Positions 19,741-30,068 of a stretch of 64,000 nt of DNA are shown here, one piece after another (within the stretch, counting starts at the first letter, position 1; each line of letters begins with the position of its first letter). Below the pieces are notes generated by a model. It did no database searches. It saw nothing but the letters and a program-made list of their open reading frames with translations, and had not been told where the DNA came from. The stretch comes from Rhodosorus marinus (Eukaryota > Rhodophyta > Stylonematophyceae > Stylonematales > Stylonemataceae), in assembly GCA_029953675.1 (NCBI GenBank), contig JAMWBK010000008.1, forward strand, positions 2,053,291-2,117,290, given 5' to 3'. The translations under genes and the position numbers were made by a program.

Positions 19741-21150
19741 ATGGTAGGGATATCTCCGCGCTCGACGGAGCCTCCTCCCAAGGAGGCACTGCCAGGTGGG
19801 GGACTCCGTGTTCGCCTCAGCTGCGGCACGTTTTCTTCCGAGGTTGACTTGGAAGGCGCTTCTGGCACCCAGGCGCGTGCACTTATCTCCGCTGTCACCA
19901 GCCTGATCACGGCTGCGAGTGATCGTGGAGTGCTCCCTCAGCTCACCCAGAAGCTAGGTGGGCTGGAATCGGGATTGCTGGCCAGTTCAAATTCAAATTC
20001 GGACGAGAATTTGAATTGCCCCAGAGTGGCAGCGTTGGCTGAAGGCAGTCAACATCAGGTCAATCAACATGAACTTGTCCCGGGACAGGCGAGGGCTGTT
20101 GCTTCTGCGCGGGACAGTACGACGTTGGGGAGCGGCAGGCCGGGCCAAAACGCGCTTCAGCGCTCGGGGACTCGAGGCAATGGTGGTGGTGACTGTGCGG
20201 CAACCGGTGTGGAGGAGACTGCAGCTGTGGACTTCCCTCTCTTGGACCAGCCCTCAGGTGGTCACCAGCTCCCGGCTACTTCGGGGGCACGTGGTGGCCG
20301 CAAGGGGGGCGCTTCGTACGCATCAGTCTTGCGGAAGGGCACCACTGCCACACGTACGGCGGCTATGCTCCGTTTCATACCATCTCGCGAGCCTCAGGAT
20401 GGACCTGTGGAGACCACTCTCCAATTTCTGTGGGTGCGAAATGTCCGGCCCCAGACTACACGAGGACAGGTTCCGTCTATGCGAGACTTTCGGGACACTT
20501 TTGCGGAATCGTTAGGGTGCAGCCGGGGTGATTTCTTCTTCGCAAACTATGAGGGCCGGGATGTGCTGTTTTTGGTCTCCGCAACCGCCGCCAAGTACCT
20601 GGAGGCCTTGCTGGCGAAGCCTACCGAGCAGTGGCCTGAGAGCGCCCGGTGGCTGCGCTGCAACCCGCAGGTGGTTTTGCACTTCGATTTTGACCGTTTC
20701 TCGGGCAATTTCCTGTCTCCGGGAGAAACGGCAGGGCTCTCTGAGCATGAGAGCAGCGTGACGGCGGCAGCGATCCATTGGCTACGGATTCAGCGCCTTG
20801 AGAGGATCTTGTTGGAGCGGTTCCAATCGGGCCCTCGTCACCTGCGCATGGCGGTTTCCAGTTTCTTCGATCTGGAGAGGCGACTTGTGCTGACTTCGCG
20901 CTACAAGACAGAGCTGCAGCGGGTGGGGATTTTGGAGGGCTCTGCTTCCAGCACTACTTCCAGCGAGAGTGGTGAGGCAGGGGAGCAGACTGAGGGCATG
21001 GCGGTGGAGGACGCCCAGGTTACTTCGCTGAAGCCCGCGGGATCCGTTCCGCGAGCCTCGCGGAGTGGGAGGCTCACGACTTTGGTGCGGATAGGAGGTA
21101 AGAGAGCGAGGACCGACTCCCCCGGGTCTAAGGGGGAGAAGCACGATTAG
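19741..21150 (+). CDS. LINE A2 ORF1 protein
   Basis: 469 codons, differing from A1 ORF1 at only a handful of residues (for example TESLG to AESLG). The frame stays open 77 codons upstream but without any ATG, which supports this start. The same low-complexity N-terminus, RRM-like centre and basic C-terminus are present. Confidence 0.82.
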   Translation: MVGISPRSTEPPPKEALPGGGLRVRLSCGTFSSEVDLEGASGTQARALISAVTSLITAASDRGVLPQLTQKLGGLESGLLASSNSNSDENLNCPRVAALAEGSQHQVNQHELVPGQARAVASARDSTTLGSGRPGQNALQRSGTRGNGGGDCAATGVEETAAVDFPLLDQPSGGHQLPATSGARGGRKGGASYASVLRKGTTATRTAAMLRFIPSREPQDGPVETTLQFLWVRNVRPQTTRGQVPSMRDFRDTFAESLGCSRGDFFFANYEGRDVLFLVSATAAKYLEALLAKPTEQWPESARWLRCNPQVVLHFDFDRFSGNFLSPGETAGLSEHESSVTAAAIHWLRIQRLERILLERFQSGPRHLRMAVSSFFDLERRLVLTSRYKTELQRVGILEGSASSTTSSESGEAGEQTEGMAVEDAQVTSLKPAGSVPRASRSGRLTTLVRIGGKRARTDSPGSKGEKHD

Positions 21151-21181
21151 CGCTCCAGGCACGGCTGCGAGGTCGCAGCCT

Positions 21182-24103
21182 ATGGATCTACAGTCTTATG
21201 TCCTGAAGGAGGGCGGAGACTGGGGCATTTGGCGTACGCGTTTTCGGAGTTGGCTCCGGCGGTGGATTTCTTTGGAAGGAGGCTCGCTTCCCCTCCGTGG
21301 GGGCATTCCCCCAGTCGTCCTTCCTCGTGGAGACCTTCTAGTAGCTGGAACCATTCTCGATTTCATCTTCACGAGCCTGGCTCGCAACATTCGGGACACA
21401 GTCATTTGGGTTTTTCTGGGGGTCATGCCGCGCCTGATTCTGGCCCCCATTCACACATCGGAGCGCAGATGGCGAGTACGAGACCGACTGGCCCTGTTCT
21501 TGAAGGGAGACTTCGAAGTACTACAGCGCAGCTATTTGGCGTCGTCAGCACCATCCGCCCGTCGGACTCGGCATGGCACAGTGTCGCCCGTGCCAGCTCG
21601 AGTACAGAAATTGGTAGCAGTGGGCGATTTAAGTCGAGCGGCGCGGGTTTTGGAGGGCCAGGCGCCTGTCCTCCCCTACGATGATAGTCTCGCCCAGACG
21701 GTGTCGTCTTTGTTCCCTGAGTCCGACGTGGATTTGTCCCCTGAATTCGAGGTATTCTTGGACCGTCCGGAGTTGGCCAGGTTTCGCATCGATCTGACGC
21801 TCAGTGAGTCTGACCTGGAGGATTTGCTTAGTACCTCGCGTCGGGGACGCAGTCCCGGACCCTCCGGGCTAAGAACAGAGCTATTGCAGGCCCTGAGCCA
21901 GCCTGGCCAGAGCGCGCTTCTGAGGATCCTTAACAAGTTGTTCCAGGGCGTATCGGGTGCGTCTGCGCCATGGGAACATCTCCGGCAGGCACAGCTTTGC
22001 TTGCTCACGAAACCTGACGACCAGCCGGCCCACCCGCGTCTCCGGCCGATCGGGATGGTGGAGAGCCTACGGAAGTTAGCCGGGAGGTGGCTATGCCAGC
22101 GCCTTCGCCAGCGCGGCACAGCTTTTATGGCGCCCTTGCAAGTAGGGGTGGGATTTTCTGGGGGTTGCGAACTGATCACCCATGGGATCGAGCTAGAACG
22201 CGCCAGTAGGCCGGAGTGGGGAGTCTTGGTGGTTGATTTCCGGAACGCATTCAACAGCGTGTCGCGGACGCATGCGCTAGAGGTGCTCCGACGTGTGTTT
22301 CCGGAGGCGTGGCCGTTTCTATCGGGTATTTACGGAGGTGAGAGCCTCCCCTACTTGACAACGGAGGGCACTGTTTTTCAAGCACATACTGGCGTCCAAC
22401 AAGGCGACCCTTGCGGACCTCTTCTTCATGCCTGTGCCCTACAGCTCGTACTTTTACGTCTTTCGACTGAGGTCTCGGATCTTCGAATCTGCGCGTACCA
22501 CGATGACGTAACATTGCTGGGCACCCCTGACACCCTGGCTAGGGGACTGAACGCGATCGAAGCGATTGCACGTCGCGTCGGTTTGACTGTGGAAACAGAA
22601 AAATGTCGCTTTCTCCCCCCGAGGGACGTGTCGCTGAACTCTCTGCCACCCACTCTGCGACTAATCAGCGAACGTGAAGGGTTCGAACACCACGGCGTCG
22701 GATTGGGCACTGACAACTTTGTCCAAGCATCCTGCGAGCGAGTTTTGGCACGGCACAAGCAACTCACCGACCCAATTGAGCACCTACCCGACAGCATGCT
22801 GCAATCGGCCTGCTTGCTTTCCCGCTTTTGTGCCGGTCCCAGACTCAACTACTGGTTGCGCAGCCTGCCTCCAGCTTGGGGCGAGTGGATCGCGGCTAAA
22901 GCCGACGAAATGACCCTGCAACACTGGGGAACGCTCTTGGATGAGCCCCTCGATCTTGAAGCTGCTCCCGACAGGGACTTAATTCGTGCACAGATCGCTC
23001 TACCGTTGCGATTAGGGGGATTCGGCGTCGCAGACCGTGGGCTGGTATGCTCGCCAGCGGCGGTTGCCTCCTGGGCTTCCGCGCTGCGAACGTTGGTGAC
23101 CTTCCAGATGCGAAGTGCCTGCCTCTTGGCTCGAGCTTTGACCAACGAGGATCCAGTGACCCTGCCGCCCCCGCTTTTGACAATTTATGATGGTCTTCAA
23201 CACGCGTTCAGGAGGTGCAACGCCGTGCCGGACGCAAATCGGTCCCGCTTTCGTTCCTGGAGGGAGCTGTTATGGGGACGAGCTGAAGCGATTGAGGATT
23301 ATCCCCTCGACCGAGTTCTTGCCGATGACGGAGGGGCTAGCCCCGGGTCCCCTGTTGCAGACTACCCGGGTTTGAGCCGATTGTGGAGCTCCCGCACTGA
23401 TGTGATTCAACATAGCCTCACCTGGGGCCAACACAGTGCCGCTCACACAGTCATGCTCAATTCTCCTCTCACGCCGCCTACCACTGCCGCTCGTCTCCGC
23501 GGCATGGCAGGCAACCTCTCGCACTTGTGGTTAACCACTCTACCGTCGTCATTGAGTCATCGTCTCGATGCTTTCCAGTTCCGTTCTGCCGCACGGATCT
23601 ATCTCGGTTTGCCACAGGCTCCGTGGCACTCTAATCGGCCGTCTTTCTGTCAGGGATGTGAGAGTCGGATTGACGCTTGTGGCTACCACTTCCTGGGTTC
23701 CTGCGGACTGTTGCGAGGTCTCCGTACGAGGCGTCACACTCGCCTCAAGTACATCCTCAGCGAATTTTTGACTCGGATAGGGCATACGGTTGAGGTTGAG
23801 TCGGAACTGCCCAGATCCATCTCGGACTCTGCACCGCCCCGTTGTATAGCCGATCTCCTCGTCTCCGACGCTGCTGCAAGACGCTCAACATATGTGGACC
23901 TTGCGATTACCTGCCCCGTGGCCAGCGCCCACCTCACCGCAGCCGCCCGCCGCCGGGGGGCCGCGGCTTCAGCCCTTCGAAGAGTTAAGGAACGACGGTA
24001 TGCTGAGAGCATGGCCAGTCTGCCTTGCGCTGAGGGTCGCTCTCACCGGTTCCAGCCATTCATTGTGGAAAGCTTTGGTCACGTGGATAAGTCGGGTTTA
24101 TAG
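21182..24103 (+). CDS. LINE A2 ORF2 protein, truncated by a nonsense codon
   Basis: 973 codons. The reverse transcriptase (VVDFRNAF, AYHDDVTLLG), zinc finger (CQGCESRIDACGYH) and RLE site (RCIADLL, YVDLAI) are all intact. One G-to-T change turns Glu into TAG at 24101 and removes the last 45 residues, including a conserved WLRK...LLRRL...LWRYS block found in every family here. Activity is doubtful. It keeps the full RTRHGTVSPVPARVQ segment that A1 has altered. Confidence 0.9.
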   Translation: MDLQSYVLKEGGDWGIWRTRFRSWLRRWISLEGGSLPLRGGIPPVVLPRGDLLVAGTILDFIFTSLARNIRDTVIWVFLGVMPRLILAPIHTSERRWRVRDRLALFLKGDFEVLQRSYLASSAPSARRTRHGTVSPVPARVQKLVAVGDLSRAARVLEGQAPVLPYDDSLAQTVSSLFPESDVDLSPEFEVFLDRPELARFRIDLTLSESDLEDLLSTSRRGRSPGPSGLRTELLQALSQPGQSALLRILNKLFQGVSGASAPWEHLRQAQLCLLTKPDDQPAHPRLRPIGMVESLRKLAGRWLCQRLRQRGTAFMAPLQVGVGFSGGCELITHGIELERASRPEWGVLVVDFRNAFNSVSRTHALEVLRRVFPEAWPFLSGIYGGESLPYLTTEGTVFQAHTGVQQGDPCGPLLHACALQLVLLRLSTEVSDLRICAYHDDVTLLGTPDTLARGLNAIEAIARRVGLTVETEKCRFLPPRDVSLNSLPPTLRLISEREGFEHHGVGLGTDNFVQASCERVLARHKQLTDPIEHLPDSMLQSACLLSRFCAGPRLNYWLRSLPPAWGEWIAAKADEMTLQHWGTLLDEPLDLEAAPDRDLIRAQIALPLRLGGFGVADRGLVCSPAAVASWASALRTLVTFQMRSACLLARALTNEDPVTLPPPLLTIYDGLQHAFRRCNAVPDANRSRFRSWRELLWGRAEAIEDYPLDRVLADDGGASPGSPVADYPGLSRLWSSRTDVIQHSLTWGQHSAAHTVMLNSPLTPPTTAARLRGMAGNLSHLWLTTLPSSLSHRLDAFQFRSAARIYLGLPQAPWHSNRPSFCQGCESRIDACGYHFLGSCGLLRGLRTRRHTRLKYILSEFLTRIGHTVEVESELPRSISDSAPPRCIADLLVSDAAARRSTYVDLAITCPVASAHLTAAARRRGAAASALRRVKERRYAESMASLPCAEGRSHRFQPFIVESFGHVDKSGL

Positions 24104-24296
24104 TGGTTGCGGAAATGTTTTGCTGAGCATCCTACTGAATATTTGGCGCTCTTGAGGCGTTTAAGTGTCTCCCTTTGGCGATATTCCAGCGACATGCTTT
24201 CCGAGGCGCGCCATCGGCGCCTGGGGTTGCATGCTTCCCTCCCTAGTTATTAGTTCATCTTCACGCCTTGCGTAGCGCTTCAGGCTATGCTAGTAA

Positions 24297-24496
24297 GGTT
24301 GCGGAAATGTTTTGCTGAGCATCCTACTAATATTTGGCGCTCTTGAGGCGTTTAAGTGTCTCCCTTTGGCGATATTCCAGCGACATGCTTTCCGAGGCGC
24401 GCCATCGGCGCCTGGGGTTGCATGCTTCCCTCCCTAGTTATTAGTTCATCTTCACGCCTTGCGTAGCGCTTCAGGCTATGCTAGTAAAGTCCAGTA
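24297..24496 (+). repeat. Tandem duplication of the A2 3' end
   Basis: A second copy of 24105-24290 joined directly after a one-unit tail (TAGTAA). The same head-to-tail pattern appears at 39659-39871. Confidence 0.8.
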
Positions 24497-24546
24497 AAGT
24501 CCAGTAAACAATCAGCAACGACGTCCCCTCCTGGCCGGTTGCCCTA

Positions 24547-25034
24547 ATTTGCTCAGCCCGACCGTGTACAATCCGGTTTAAAATGAAGATTACTCCACTA
24601 GCAAATTCCTTTCGTACAAAAAAGTTGTAAATGAAGAGTGGCTTTGTCCACCATCAGATTTATTCAGGCCTTGTCACGTGTTTACTCAGCCCGACCGTGT
24701 CTATCCACGGGCAAATAGGGATGGGAACCCCGAAGAAAGCCCATGGTATGCTAAATGAGAAGAGGAAGGCTCGGACGTGCTACCTGAAGCAGTATGCCTA
24801 GGATGTACTCAGATGTGAGCACGGATGGTTGGGATTTGCTGAGCGCGAAGAGCTTCAGGGTGCTCTGGCCGTAGCTGAAGAGCGGACTTGTCCCATGTTT
24901 GCTCAGCCCGACAATAGATAACTCTCTTAAAACTAACAATGTTTCAATATTCGTACTTCAAATCGTTATGATTTGACGGGAAGAGTAGTGCTCCGGCCGG
25001 ATTGCTTCTTGTTGCCCTTATTTGCTCAGCCCGA
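24547..25034 (+). repeat. Four dispersed copies of TTTGCTCAGCCCGA
   Basis: At about 24547, 24681, 24898 and 25021, spaced 134, 217 and 123 bp. The first and last share a longer context (GTTGCCCT then ATTTGCTCAGCCCGA); the second and third share CTTGTC upstream. Confidence 0.65.
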
Positions 25035-25432
25035 GCACGAAACAGATTCCGGACTTGCGGAAAGCTCGAAACTCGAAACGTAGCAAACTGGAAACTACTT
25101 TAGTTATCGAATGCTCCAGATCCTTAATGTTTTGTATTTCCTTAAAAACGTAGTGCAAAGTGTCCTAACCTAAGCTCGAAGAATGTAAAAACTGGGGCTT
25201 CTTTCCCTCCCTTGCCTGTTTTAACACGTGCATAATTCAACGAAGAACGAGGAGACATGAATGCTTGTGTTCCCCTTTCAGGAGATACCAGTGGTTGTGC
25301 TTTCTCTTGAATACTGCTTCACAATGAATGCATCATCCTAGTGAGAAACGCCCTGACGCTCTTCGCGCTCAGGGAAACCCAACCATCGGTGCTCACATCT
25401 GGGTATATCCTTAGCATACTGCTTCCGGTATC
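24781..25432. repeat. Inverted repeat, two arms of about 90 bp
   Basis: Arm 24781-24865 matches the reverse complement of 25342-25432 at roughly 85 percent by eye (shared words AGATGTGAGCAC and GAGCGCGAAGAGC). The arms enclose most of the TTTGCTCAGCCCGA repeats. It may be a decayed foldback element. No protein is recognised between A2 and the copia LTR. Confidence 0.55.
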
Positions 25433-25529
25433 ACTTCCAAGCTTGGCATCTCAGCGGCGGGGTTCCCCCCTCCTTTTCACAACTAAATCAGAGAACCCTC
25501 ACCGCGCCTCCGCTCCCCACCCAAAATTC

Positions 25530-25829
25530 TGTTGAAACGGTCACGCGATGAACGGTGACGATACGCTCTCAGCATCTAGGAGGGTGATTCACACACGGTC
25601 ACACATACGGTAGGACCGATGTGCGAACAGTATACGGTAGACAAACCATGTAGAGGTTCAAACAATTGAAGTAGTTTGAACAGTACAAGGTATCGATCTT
25701 TTGCACAGTATAGTAGGATACTTAAGTGGTAGATATCGAACGCAAGGGTCAGGGAAAACAATAAAGAAACTATCGAAGTTTGGCTGACGGGACTTTGGTC
25801 AAGGTTGGGAATCCTTGAAAATTCCAACA
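25530..25829 (+). repeat. 5' LTR of the copia element
   Basis: Begins TGTTGAAACGG, ends ATTCCAACA. AACAATAAAG near the 3' side may serve for polyadenylation. Confidence 0.95.
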
Positions 25830-25845
25830 TGGTCTCATCGCTCGG
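25830..25845 (+). promoter_or_regulatory. Putative primer-binding site
   Basis: TGGTCTCATCGCTCGG directly follows the LTR. TGG complements the CCA end of a tRNA. The primer tRNA cannot be named from this window. Confidence 0.55.
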
Positions 25846-25956
25846 TGCGATTTAAGACGTTGCTTGGTGCAACTTAAGGATATTGCTTGGTGCGATTCCG
25901 AGAGAGAAGTGTTTATTCTTTAAGGATTGGTTTTTAAAGATCGGGTTTTTCAGAGT

Positions 25957-28900
25957 ATGGCGGCGAGGACCAGGGGGAGTGTAGCAGAACATGACGCGCA
26001 CCTGAAGGACTTCGCGCTACCGTCAGTGTTCACCGGGGATCAGGATTCGTTCCGATCCTTCCGGAACTGGAGACACCAGGTAGAGTGCTACCTGACCGTC
26101 AAAGGTCTTAGGGATGTAATCGACAACCCTATAGACGCGACGGAAGCGGAGAGACAGTATGTCTCCGCGGTGTTCTCCAGAGTGCTGGATGGGCCGGCGC
26201 TGGACACAGCCTTTGCCTCTTCGAGAGAGGCAGCGCCAGAGCAAGTATGGGCGGCGCTTCGGGCTAGATATGAGCCCTCCTCCCGCGAGACGGCCGACAG
26301 CGTATGGGGTAAGGTGTATCGGCGCGAGATGCACACCAACGAGTCGCCCCGCTCTCTGGTGAACTGGCTACAAACCCAGTTTGCAGAGATCAGGGAGATA
26401 ACGGGCGTGGCACCCACGGATGAAGAAAAACGTCGGGTCCTCCGGAAGATTTTGGAGGTGAGGGGCGACGAGTACGCGGAGTTCCTATTCTACGCGGCGA
26501 AGGATAAAACTTTAGACTGGACGGGCTTCTGTAATGACTTCGAGGAGCTGGACCGACTTCGAGGATCCAAGCAATTCAAGCCTAAAACGGATTACAGCGC
26601 GCAACACGTCACAACGGTGCAGAAGAAGAAGAAGAAGAAGACCCCCAGGGGATTTCTGTGTTACGGGTGCAAGAAACCCGGACACATCCGAGCCAACTGT
26701 CCTGAAGAGCAGGACAAGGAGGAAAATAGGCCGGAACCGCGAAGATTCCACGCAGGAATGACGGCGGTCAGAGCTCCAGCGAGGTTCGTGCTGGACTCTG
26801 GGGCAACGGATCACATCTGCACTTCGGAGAGTGCATTCTCAGGTCCCACAAGGATGGTTGACAGTGACGTCACATTCGGGGACGGGACAACGAAGACACT
26901 CGGCAAGATGGGTACGGTCGATCTGAAGACGCTAAAAGGAGATATGTTGTCGCTGAAGGACACTATCTACCTTCCAGGCGGCTCATTGAATGTAGTCAGT
27001 CTTAGTAGATTAATGGAAAACGGTTTCTCCATTAGATCTTTAGATGGAAAAACATTGACCATAGAAAAGGACGGTATCCAAGTTTTTAAAGCTACCGCCA
27101 AGTCTGGTCTTCTTTATACTGATTTGGAAATGAACCGGGACAGCAGACCAAAGACAGCAGCGCTATCGTTCCGCAGCAACGAAGACACGGATGCCATGGG
27201 TTGGCACAGGCGACTAGGACATCCTAGTGCCGGAGCTGTGAGGCAATTAGAAAAGAACGGCGAGATTCGCGTCAGCGACAAAGTACCAGAAAGGTTCGAG
27301 TGCACCAGCTGTGAAAAGGCCAAGATGACCGCAACGGGTGGAAGTGGACCACTCAGGAAGGCAACGATGCATGGCGAGTGCATCCACAGTGATATAGCGG
27401 GACCGTACCCAGAAGGAAGGGGAGGCCTGAAGTATATCGGCATTTTTGTGGACGAGGCGACGGGAATGCTGGGGGCGTACCCCCTGGAGCATAGAAGTTT
27501 GATAGATGAGGCTTTTCGGGAGCACGTTATGATTATGAAAACGCAACACGGAGCGAACGTGAAGAAACTGAAAAGCGACAACGCCCTGGAATACAAAGGC
27601 ATGAAGCCGCTACTGCGTGACTTAGGCATTGGGTGGGATCCCTCTGCGCCATATACACCGTCTGGCAACGGGATGGCGGAGCGCATGGTCCGCACAGTCA
27701 AGGAGAGACTTAGAGCGAAGCTGTTTGGAAGCGGGTTGCCGGAAAACATGTGGCCGGAGGCATTACCAGTGGTGGTTGACAACATCAACCGAACGCCACG
27801 GAGTTTTCTAAGAGGAAAAAGCCCGGTGGAGTCAGTCACCATGAAGAAACCAGCAATGAGAGAGATATTCCCATTTGGCTGCGAAATCACTTACAAACGA
27901 GCTGGACCCGGAAAGCTGGGGAATTTGGAGAGCCGGTCGGCCAAGGGGATCCTCATGTGTGTTCGAGATTCCCATGTGGCACGCATCTACGACCCCGCGA
28001 ATGGTGGATTCAGGGAATCACGACACTGGCGGGTGTTTGAGAACGTTTTCCCTGCAAAGGAGATGAGTGTCAACGGACTTGAAAGGGAGCAACGGAACCA
28101 GAGAGAGGTGTCCGTGAACTTGATGCGCAAAGGAGATTCGCTATATGACGTACCAGATCCGGAATCATGGAGTGAGGCGATGAATGGAGCATACGCGGAA
28201 GATTGGAAGCGCGCCGCATCGGAGGAGCTCGGCTCACTACGAGCAAATCAAACGTGGGAACTGATACCACGGGAAGAGGTCCCTAAGTCTGCGAGAATAC
28301 TAGGGTCTAGACTGATTCTCAAGGTGAAAAGAAACGGAGATGGATCAGTCCAACGTTTCAAGGCTCGACTTGTTGCGAGAGGTTTCGCACAAAGACAAGG
28401 GATCGACTATGAGGAGGTATTCGCTCCTACAGTCGACTTCTCCAGCGTTCGAGTGCTCCTGACTATAGCAGCTGTGGAAAATCACGAAGTGGAGCAAGCT
28501 GATGTGAAAACAGCGTACCTGAACGCGAGTTTGAACGAGGACCTCTATATGATGCAACCGCGAGGCCTGGAGGAGCCGGGAAGAGCGGAGCACGTGTGCC
28601 GCCTACGAAGAAGTATATACGGTTTGAAACAAGCGGGAAGAGAACGGCACAAGAAGCTCAGCAAAGACCTCGTCGCAGAAGGATTTCATAAACTACGTAC
28701 CGAGAGTTGCGTCTACCGCAGAGAGAAGTGCCTGATCGCGGTATACGTGGATGATATGCTAATCATCGGGAGCCGTACGGAGGTGGAGACGGCGAAGCTG
28801 ATGTTGTCCAACTTATACGACATCAAACACCTAGGAGAGGCACGAGATTTCCTTGGTGTGAGAATCGAGCGAGACAGGAGGAAACAGGAAATCTACCTCT

Positions 28901-29742
28901 CGCAGGGAGATTACATCCGTAAACTTACCACGACATACGGATTGAAGGGCTGCCGCACCATATCCACGCCATGCACCGTCACACCTTCTACTAAAGAGAC
29001 ATCGATGGAAATGACCACATCACCATTTCAGGAGCTAACTGGATCCCTCCTTTTCCTAAGTACCAGAACGCGACCAGATATAAGTTTTGCAGTTGGCCAG
29101 ATCGCGCGAAAAATGTCAGATTATCGACTTGGAGATTTTGAAAGAGCGCGGCGGATCCTGAGATATTTGGCGGGAACACAAGGCAAAGTCATGAAATTGG
29201 GCGGTGTTTCGAAAGTGGCTCCAGATGGCGAAGAACCGCCGCAGGATGGCGAACAGGGGGGATTCAGATATCAAGTTACCGGATATTCAGACGCGAGCTG
29301 GGCAAGCCACGAAGACAGCAAGAGCACTACAGGGTCACTGATAATGATCAACGGATCGCCGGTGGCGTATAGGTCGTGGAAGCAGAGGGCCGTTGCTCAG
29401 TCGACGGCGGAAGCAGAATACCAGGCGTTAGGGGATATGTTGACGACCCAACGGTGGGTTCAGGAGCTCATCACTGAGACCGGGAGGAATACAAGCATGC
29501 CATTGGTGGCGTACACAGACAATGTGTCGTGTTTGCGATGGGCGACATCTGAAGATAGCAGGATGTCGCGTCACGTATCTGTTAAGCTGCAATACGCCCG
29601 TGAGAGATGCACATCGGAAGAAGTGCAGCTAAGGTATCTGAGCACCGATGAGATGACAGCAGATATGCTAACCAAGGCGCTCACGAAGGAAAGGATGATG
29701 GCCCTTACACCTGGCCTGGGTGTTGTAGATCGACCATCCTAG
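25957..29742 (+). CDS. Copia gag-pol polyprotein
   Basis: 1261 codons from the first ATG. Order: gag with zinc knuckle CYGCKKPGHIRANC (about 234-247), aspartic protease FVLDSGATDHIC (about 280), GAG-pre-integrase and integrase HHCC (about 414-450) with the D-D-E core (HSDIAGP, KSDNALEY, then GNGMAERM), reverse transcriptase with AVYVDDMLIIG (about 930), and RNase H (YSDASWA, then STAEAEYQAL). Integrase lies before reverse transcriptase, which defines the copia order. There is no frameshift between gag and pol. It would make the particle, cDNA and integration machinery. Confidence 0.96.
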   Translation: MAARTRGSVAEHDAHLKDFALPSVFTGDQDSFRSFRNWRHQVECYLTVKGLRDVIDNPIDATEAERQYVSAVFSRVLDGPALDTAFASSREAAPEQVWAALRARYEPSSRETADSVWGKVYRREMHTNESPRSLVNWLQTQFAEIREITGVAPTDEEKRRVLRKILEVRGDEYAEFLFYAAKDKTLDWTGFCNDFEELDRLRGSKQFKPKTDYSAQHVTTVQKKKKKKTPRGFLCYGCKKPGHIRANCPEEQDKEENRPEPRRFHAGMTAVRAPARFVLDSGATDHICTSESAFSGPTRMVDSDVTFGDGTTKTLGKMGTVDLKTLKGDMLSLKDTIYLPGGSLNVVSLSRLMENGFSIRSLDGKTLTIEKDGIQVFKATAKSGLLYTDLEMNRDSRPKTAALSFRSNEDTDAMGWHRRLGHPSAGAVRQLEKNGEIRVSDKVPERFECTSCEKAKMTATGGSGPLRKATMHGECIHSDIAGPYPEGRGGLKYIGIFVDEATGMLGAYPLEHRSLIDEAFREHVMIMKTQHGANVKKLKSDNALEYKGMKPLLRDLGIGWDPSAPYTPSGNGMAERMVRTVKERLRAKLFGSGLPENMWPEALPVVVDNINRTPRSFLRGKSPVESVTMKKPAMREIFPFGCEITYKRAGPGKLGNLESRSAKGILMCVRDSHVARIYDPANGGFRESRHWRVFENVFPAKEMSVNGLEREQRNQREVSVNLMRKGDSLYDVPDPESWSEAMNGAYAEDWKRAASEELGSLRANQTWELIPREEVPKSARILGSRLILKVKRNGDGSVQRFKARLVARGFAQRQGIDYEEVFAPTVDFSSVRVLLTIAAVENHEVEQADVKTAYLNASLNEDLYMMQPRGLEEPGRAEHVCRLRRSIYGLKQAGRERHKKLSKDLVAEGFHKLRTESCVYRREKCLIAVYVDDMLIIGSRTEVETAKLMLSNLYDIKHLGEARDFLGVRIERDRRKQEIYLSQGDYIRKLTTTYGLKGCRTISTPCTVTPSTKETSMEMTTSPFQELTGSLLFLSTRTRPDISFAVGQIARKMSDYRLGDFERARRILRYLAGTQGKVMKLGGVSKVAPDGEEPPQDGEQGGFRYQVTGYSDASWASHEDSKSTTGSLIMINGSPVAYRSWKQRAVAQSTAEAEYQALGDMLTTQRWVQELITETGRNTSMPLVAYTDNVSCLRWATSEDSRMSRHVSVKLQYARERCTSEEVQLRYLSTDEMTADMLTKALTKERMMALTPGLGVVDRPS

Positions 29743-29747
29743 TGGCA

Positions 29748-29763
29748 TGAGAGCGAGAGGGAG
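29748..29763 (+). promoter_or_regulatory. Polypurine tract
   Basis: GAGAGCGAGAGGGAG immediately before the 3' LTR, as needed for plus-strand cDNA priming. Confidence 0.75.
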
Positions 29764-30063
29764 TGTTGAAACGGTCACGCGATGAACGGTGACGATACGC
29801 TCTCAGCATCTAGGAGGGTGATTCACACACGGTCACACATACGGTAGGACCGATGTGCGAACAGTATACGGTAGACAAACCATGTAGAGGTTCAAACAAT
29901 TGAAGTAGTTTGAACAGTACAAGGTATCGATCTTTTGCACAGTATAGTGGGATACTTAAGTGGTAGATATCGAACGCAAGGGTCAGGGAAAACAATAAAG
30001 AAACTATCGAAGTTTGGCTGACGGGACTTTGGTCAAGGTTGGGAATCCTTGAAAATTCCAACA
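29764..30063 (+). repeat. 3' LTR of the copia element
   Basis: Identical to the 5' LTR except AGTAGGATA to AGTGGGATA. Confidence 0.95.
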
Positions 30064-30068
30064 AATTC

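Larger units (their letters stand above)
19477..24504 (+). mobile_element. LINE A2, full length, ORF2 nonsense
   Basis: The 5' UTR (19477-19740) starts GTCTGGGGTTTTT and shows what A1 lacks in this window. ORF1 is intact; ORF2 ends early. The last 200 bp are duplicated in tandem, followed by two TAAAGTCCAG units. AGTAAA occurs on both sides (19454 region and after 24502) and may be the target-site duplication, though the tail makes this uncertain. Confidence 0.92.
25530..30063 (+). mobile_element. Complete Ty1/copia LTR retrotransposon
   Basis: 4534 bp with 300-bp LTRs (25530-25829 and 29764-30063) that differ at one base, TG...CA ends and a 5-bp target duplication AATTC (25525-25529 and 30064-30068). 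It has one long gag-pol frame, so the insertion is recent and probably functional. Confidence 0.97.
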
